Assembly (NCBI GenBank): GCA_013334735.1
Contig: JAAXXA010000077.1
Coordinates: 1 to 9,155, forward strand
Reading direction: 5' to 3'
Source of the DNA: Bacteroidota bacterium
Lineage (GTDB): Bacteria; Bacteroidota; Bacteroidia; Bacteroidales; CG2-30-32-10
Length of the DNA: 9,155 bases
Both the position numbers and the translations under genes were made by a program. A model generated the notes under the pieces. The model was not told the DNA's origin. It saw nothing but the letters and a program-made list of their open reading frames with translations, and made no database searches. Below, piece by piece: positions 7,501 through 9,155 of this stretch (its first letter is position 1; every line of letters starts with the position of its first letter).

Positions 7501-8440
7501 TTTTAATTCATCCCCCGTTGCAACCTATTATAATGTTAATTTCACAGGCGCTACTTCGGGATATTTAATATATAGTAATAGTAGTGTTTTTCATGATGTT
7601 TCTTTTACGGGAAACGCTAATATTACAGGTAATGCTTCTTTTAATAACATTATTCTGGGTACAAGCAAAACATCTACCATCAGTGGTACCCAAACTATAA
7701 GCAGTACTTTTACATGTTATGGAATATCAGGTAGTTTAGCTGCAATTTCTGGAGGAACACTTTCAAAATCATCAGGTACTGTTTGTATCAACTATGTAAG
7801 TTTAACCAATTCAATAGCAACAGGTGGCGCAGCATTTTATGCAGCCAATAGTACTAATGTAAGCGGTAATAGTGGCTGGTCATTTACATCGTGTGCCACT
7901 TTACCAAATACGCCTGCAAATCCAACTGTCAGTAATCTTAGTAACGTAGGTGCAACACTAAATATAAACGGAACTCCTCCGGATGGAATAATCTGGTACT
8001 GGCAGGGGGCATCATGTGGCGTTCTTACCAATCAGGGTACAGGTTCTACATTTGATGTAACATCTTCCGGTACATATTATATCAGAGCCAAAAATAACGC
8101 AACAGGGTCTTGGTCTTCTAGTTGTGGCAGTGTATTAGTAAGTTTACTTATTCCACCGGTTATACCTGCTGCTGTGGATTGGGATAGCAGTGATGTACAG
8201 GAAATTACGTTAGCTGCCAATCGTTCCTTTACTTTTACAAACGGCAAAAGTGGTGGTATTTATACGCTCATTATTAAACAGGATACACTCGGAGGTTATA
8301 CAGTTACCTGGCCAGCAATTCAATGGACTGGAGGCACAATCCCAACATTGATTACCACTCCTCGCTCCGTATCCATTATAAAATTTGTATATGACGGCTC
8401 CAATTATATAGAAACAGGAAGATCATTAAATAATTATTAA
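4571..8440 (+). CDS. Giant secreted repeat protein, beta-solenoid modules with phage-fibre-like C-terminus (paralogue 2)
   Basis: This 1289-aa protein is the tandem paralogue of the gene ending 18 bp upstream and shares its layout. It has a signal peptide (residues 1-25, ending NTFAA), modules at about 27-392, 393-762 and 763-1107, an Ig-like region at about 1111-1200 (NPTVSNLSN...SGTYYIRAKNN), and an 88-aa C-terminal domain from 1202 (VDWDSSDVQEITLAANRSFT) to GRSLNNY. Module 2 is closest to the modules of the first gene. Modules 1 and 3 are a second subtype: they lack the SSYYIYL strand and the cysteine in NCYFN, having TSYFIASNF and TGYFNSSPV instead. There is no room for a promoter before it, so it is presumably co-transcribed with the first gene. 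The lack of charge and the Ser/Thr/Asn/Gly richness fit an extracellular structural protein. The role, probably a surface fibre or adhesin, is inferred. The ATG is fixed by alignment with the first gene's start. Confidence 0.9.
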   Translation: MKNIYPKTIAFIILTFELGFNTFAANRYWVGGTGTWDATTTHWSASTGGGSGASVPTSADNVFFDANSFNGGGQTVTIGIAASCYSMNWTGALNIPTLAGTFALNIYGSLILNSQMNVIYTGAISFKSSATGNTIQAYGKTLSSTISFDGTGGWILQDDLILENNSPITLNTGSLNTNGMTVSAYRFNSLLTGIRSLTLGSSAIYVSSTSSSTYAWNVGGSNVTVNAGTSTINLTGSTSYFIASNFNYYNVTFSNPIATTENLQTSNATFHDVTFTGIGSITGNNTFNNVTFASNGSISGNNTYNNLTLGTSKTISLSGTQTINGAFTCNGTCGFPATLSGGTINRSSAGSVTINYVRLQNVIATGGAIFTANNVLDFGGNNGWTLNAPTSQELYWVGNGGNWTDSNHWSLTSGGTSSGCIPSLNDNVHFDANSFGVGSQTVNIDQIAYCKTMDWTGAASSSIIAGNQTLNIYGSLILNSQMYITYTGAIYFKSTNIGNTIQTNDKTLSSQIYFNGIGGEWTLQDNLILTTSSSYYIYLNMGSLITNNKSVSAYRFNSTGSGIRSLNLGSSTFNVSSTSSTNLAWDVTGSNITVNAGTSIINLTGATNCYFNTSNFNYYNINFNNPSATSVFLQTSNAIFHDVTFAGIGSITGNNTFNNVTFACNATISGNNTYNNLSLATSKTTSLSNIQTITGTFTCNGNCDISATLSGGTLNKAIGSNVIINYVHLQNVIATGGATFTANNVIDFGGNSGWILNPPSSQDLYWINNGGDWTDSNHWSLSSGGTSSGCIPSLYDNVHFDANSFGIGEQTVNIDQIAYCKTMDWTGAASSSTLAGSQTLNIYGSLILNSQMYVNYTGAIYFKSTNTGNTIQTFGKTLSSQINFDGIGGGWTLQDDFILVGSLTITHITGSLNTNGKTVSAYRFNSSGAGIRSLTLGSSTINVSTTSSTSHAWDVFGSNITVNAATSTINLTGATGYFNSSPVATYYNVNFTGATSGYLIYSNSSVFHDVSFTGNANITGNASFNNIILGTSKTSTISGTQTISSTFTCYGISGSLAAISGGTLSKSSGTVCINYVSLTNSIATGGAAFYAANSTNVSGNSGWSFTSCATLPNTPANPTVSNLSNVGATLNINGTPPDGIIWYWQGASCGVLTNQGTGSTFDVTSSGTYYIRAKNNATGSWSSSCGSVLVSLLIPPVIPAAVDWDSSDVQEITLAANRSFTFTNGKSGGIYTLIIKQDTLGGYTVTWPAIQWTGGTIPTLITTPRSVSIIKFVYDGSNYIETGRSLNNY
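5381..5482 (+). repeat. Two tandem 51-bp sub-repeats, module 1 of second giant gene
   Basis: Units at 5381-5431 and 5432-5482 encode HDVTFTGIGSITGNNTF and NNVTFASNGSISGNNTY, followed by NNLTLGTSKT. Confidence 0.85.
6491..6592 (+). repeat. Two tandem 51-bp sub-repeats, module 2 of second giant gene
   Basis: Units at 6491-6541 and 6542-6592 encode HDVTFAGIGSITGNNTF and NNVTFACNATISGNNTY. Module 3 of the same gene has a single unit (7592-7642, HDVSFTGNANITGNASF). Confidence 0.85.
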
Positions 8441-8469
8441 TTAATGTTACACAATTAAATACTAAAATT

Positions 8470-9027
8470 ATGAAAACACACAAATTACAAAAATCAAATA
8501 AAATAATAAGTTACATTGTATTTGGCATGTTAGTTTTAAACTTTCAATTATTAAACTTAAATAGTTTCGCACAAAATGGAGGCGTTGCTGTTAACGCATC
8601 AGGCTCTGCTGCCGATAACTCGGCAATGTTAGATATTAGCGCCACAAATCAGGGAATGCGAATTCCCAGGGTTGCATTAACAGACACCTCTGTTGCTGGT
8701 CCTATAACCAATCCTGTGAATAGTTTGCTCGTTTTCGATAGTGCGGCAGCAGTTTTTCCAAACTACATTACTCCCGGTTTTTATTATTGGGATGCAAGCC
8801 GTACGCAATGGGTAAGTTTACTTTCATCAAATTCGGTAAGTACATCAACATCCGGATGGGCGCTGACGGGTAATGCCAATACCACTGCAGGAACTAATTT
8901 TGTTGGCAGCACTAATTCAGTTGATGTGGTAATAAAAAGTAATAACATTGAAGCATTGCGCGCTGAAACAGACGGAAATATTAAAATTAGCAGACAAATA
9001 TATACACCAAAACATATTATTCCGTAG
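8470..9027 (+). CDS. Secreted tail-fibre-like protein, N-terminal part only
   Basis: This 185-aa product has a clear signal peptide: a basic N-region to residue 11, a hydrophobic core at 12-30 and cleavage at SFA/QNGG after residue 34, leaving an N-terminal Gln as is common in Bacteroidota exports. Residues 36-118 (VNASGSAADNSAMLDISATN, QGMRIPRVAL, NSLLVF, GFYYWD, WVSLL) match the N-terminal domain of the tail-fibre-like family usually written as SSTTKGMLIPRM...LLVF...YYYDGTAW. Residues 130-175 (GWALTGNANTTAGTNFVGST, VDVVIKSNNIEALRAETDGN) are the linker that normally leads into VGIGTT repeats and a C-terminal chaperone domain. Those are missing: the frame ends KISRQIYTPKHIIP and stops at 9025-9027. 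It starts 29 bp after the preceding gene and likely shares its transcript. It may be truncated, or a naturally short form; the similarity cannot decide. Confidence 0.85.
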   Translation: MKTHKLQKSNKIISYIVFGMLVLNFQLLNLNSFAQNGGVAVNASGSAADNSAMLDISATNQGMRIPRVALTDTSVAGPITNPVNSLLVFDSAAAVFPNYITPGFYYWDASRTQWVSLLSSNSVSTSTSGWALTGNANTTAGTNFVGSTNSVDVVIKSNNIEALRAETDGNIKISRQIYTPKHIIP

Positions 9028-9062
9028 CCATAAAATAGCAGATGAATAATTAAAATATAAAC

Positions 9063-9155
9063 TTACCTCTCACAACTTTTAGTAAGTTCTTTTAACCATT
9101 CAGCATGTTCTGCCGTAAGGTCTTTTTGCCGGTATTTCCAAATCCAGTTTTTTGA
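9063..9155 (-). CDS. malQ: 3' end of malQ (4-alpha-glucanotransferase), cut by window edge
   Basis: The last 30 codons of a MalQ-type protein read on the minus strand from the window edge: NWIWKYRQKDLTAEHAEW, then LKELTKSCER and a TAA stop (complement of 9063-9065). The NW.W(K/R) and final WL.EL segments match the GH77 C-terminus. The gene is convergent with the operon on the + strand, with 35 bp between the two stop codons and no obvious terminator hairpin. Whether it continues into an intact malQ beyond the edge, or joins the truncated copy at 1-229 through the 79-bp repeat, cannot be told from this window. Confidence 0.7.
   Translation of the reverse strand, partial: SKNWIWKYRQKDLTAEHAEWLKELTKSCER
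9077..9155. repeat. Right copy of 79-bp terminal direct repeat
   Basis: Identical to 1-79 in the same orientation. The base before it (C at 9076) and those upstream continue the malQ reading frame to its stop, so the right-hand copy is in an apparently normal malQ 3' context. Confidence 0.95.

Larger units (their letters stand above)
4649..7891 (+). repeat. Three tandem in-frame modules within the second giant gene
   Basis: Module limits are about 4649-5746, 5747-6856 and 6857-7891. Module 2 spans exactly 1110 bp, matching the module length of the first gene. Modules 2 and 3 both contain SSGCIPSL, DNVHFDANSFG and IDQIAYCKTMDWTGAASSS, showing strong local identity near their 5' ends, while module 3 then diverges in its middle (ILVGSLTITHITGS). 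The order of subtypes is therefore mosaic and not a simple duplication of whole modules. Confidence 0.85.

Noticed and set aside
9028..9062. Terminator between the third gene and malQ
   Set aside because: No stem-loop with a T-run on either strand is visible in the 35 bases.
1..9155. Plasmid, suggested by the overlapping ends
   Set aside because: No replication, partition or mobilisation gene and no iteron set was seen; the ends overlap within a chromosomal-type metabolic gene. Kept only as a question about circularity.

Overview
This 9,155-base, A+T-rich window looks like a piece of a Bacteroidota (Bacteroidetes) genome, or an element living in one. The signs are a TAnnTTTG-type promoter box, start codons without Shine-Dalgarno sequences, Sec signal peptides ending in FAQ or LAA, large Ser/Thr/Asn/Gly-rich repeat proteins starting with YWVGG-type motifs, and surface proteins of the GMRIPR / VGIGTTNPTAKLH 'tail-fibre-like' kind common in that phylum. 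All intact genes are on the + strand.

Left edge (1-616): a minus-strand fragment of the C-terminus of 4-alpha-glucanotransferase (MalQ, GH77) that loses its family resemblance near position 200-230; then the 3' remnant of a tail-fibre-like gene (about 284-460); then a weak hairpin and a good Bacteroidota promoter candidate ahead of the first large gene.

Centre (617-8440): two tandem paralogous giant genes (1311 and 1289 aa) separated by 18 bp. Each encodes a signal peptide, three modules of about 345-390 aa predicted to form beta-solenoid surface structure, an Ig-like domain, and an 88-aa C-terminal domain resembling one found in phage tail-fibre proteins. The modules contain a 17-aa (51-bp) sub-repeat present 3, 2 and 1 times in the first gene and 2, 2 and 1 times in the second. 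Modules share patches of near-identical DNA, pointing to ongoing recombination or conversion.

Right edge (8441-9155): a 185-aa secreted protein with the N-terminal domain of the tail-fibre-like family but no C-terminal fibre or chaperone region, then the convergent 3' end of malQ.

The last 79 bases (9077-9155) are identical to the first 79. The window is therefore either a circular contig of 9,076 bp, or a contig bounded at both ends by the same malQ 3' repeat. Read as a circle, the malQ fragment lies between the N-terminal half (8470-9027) and a C-terminal remnant (284-460) of tail-fibre-like genes. No replication, mobilisation, transposase, tRNA, rRNA or CRISPR sequence was seen, which argues against an autonomous plasmid.

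My reading is an operon of three secreted, probably surface-displayed fibre or adhesin-like proteins built from recombining repeats. The function is inferred from architecture only.
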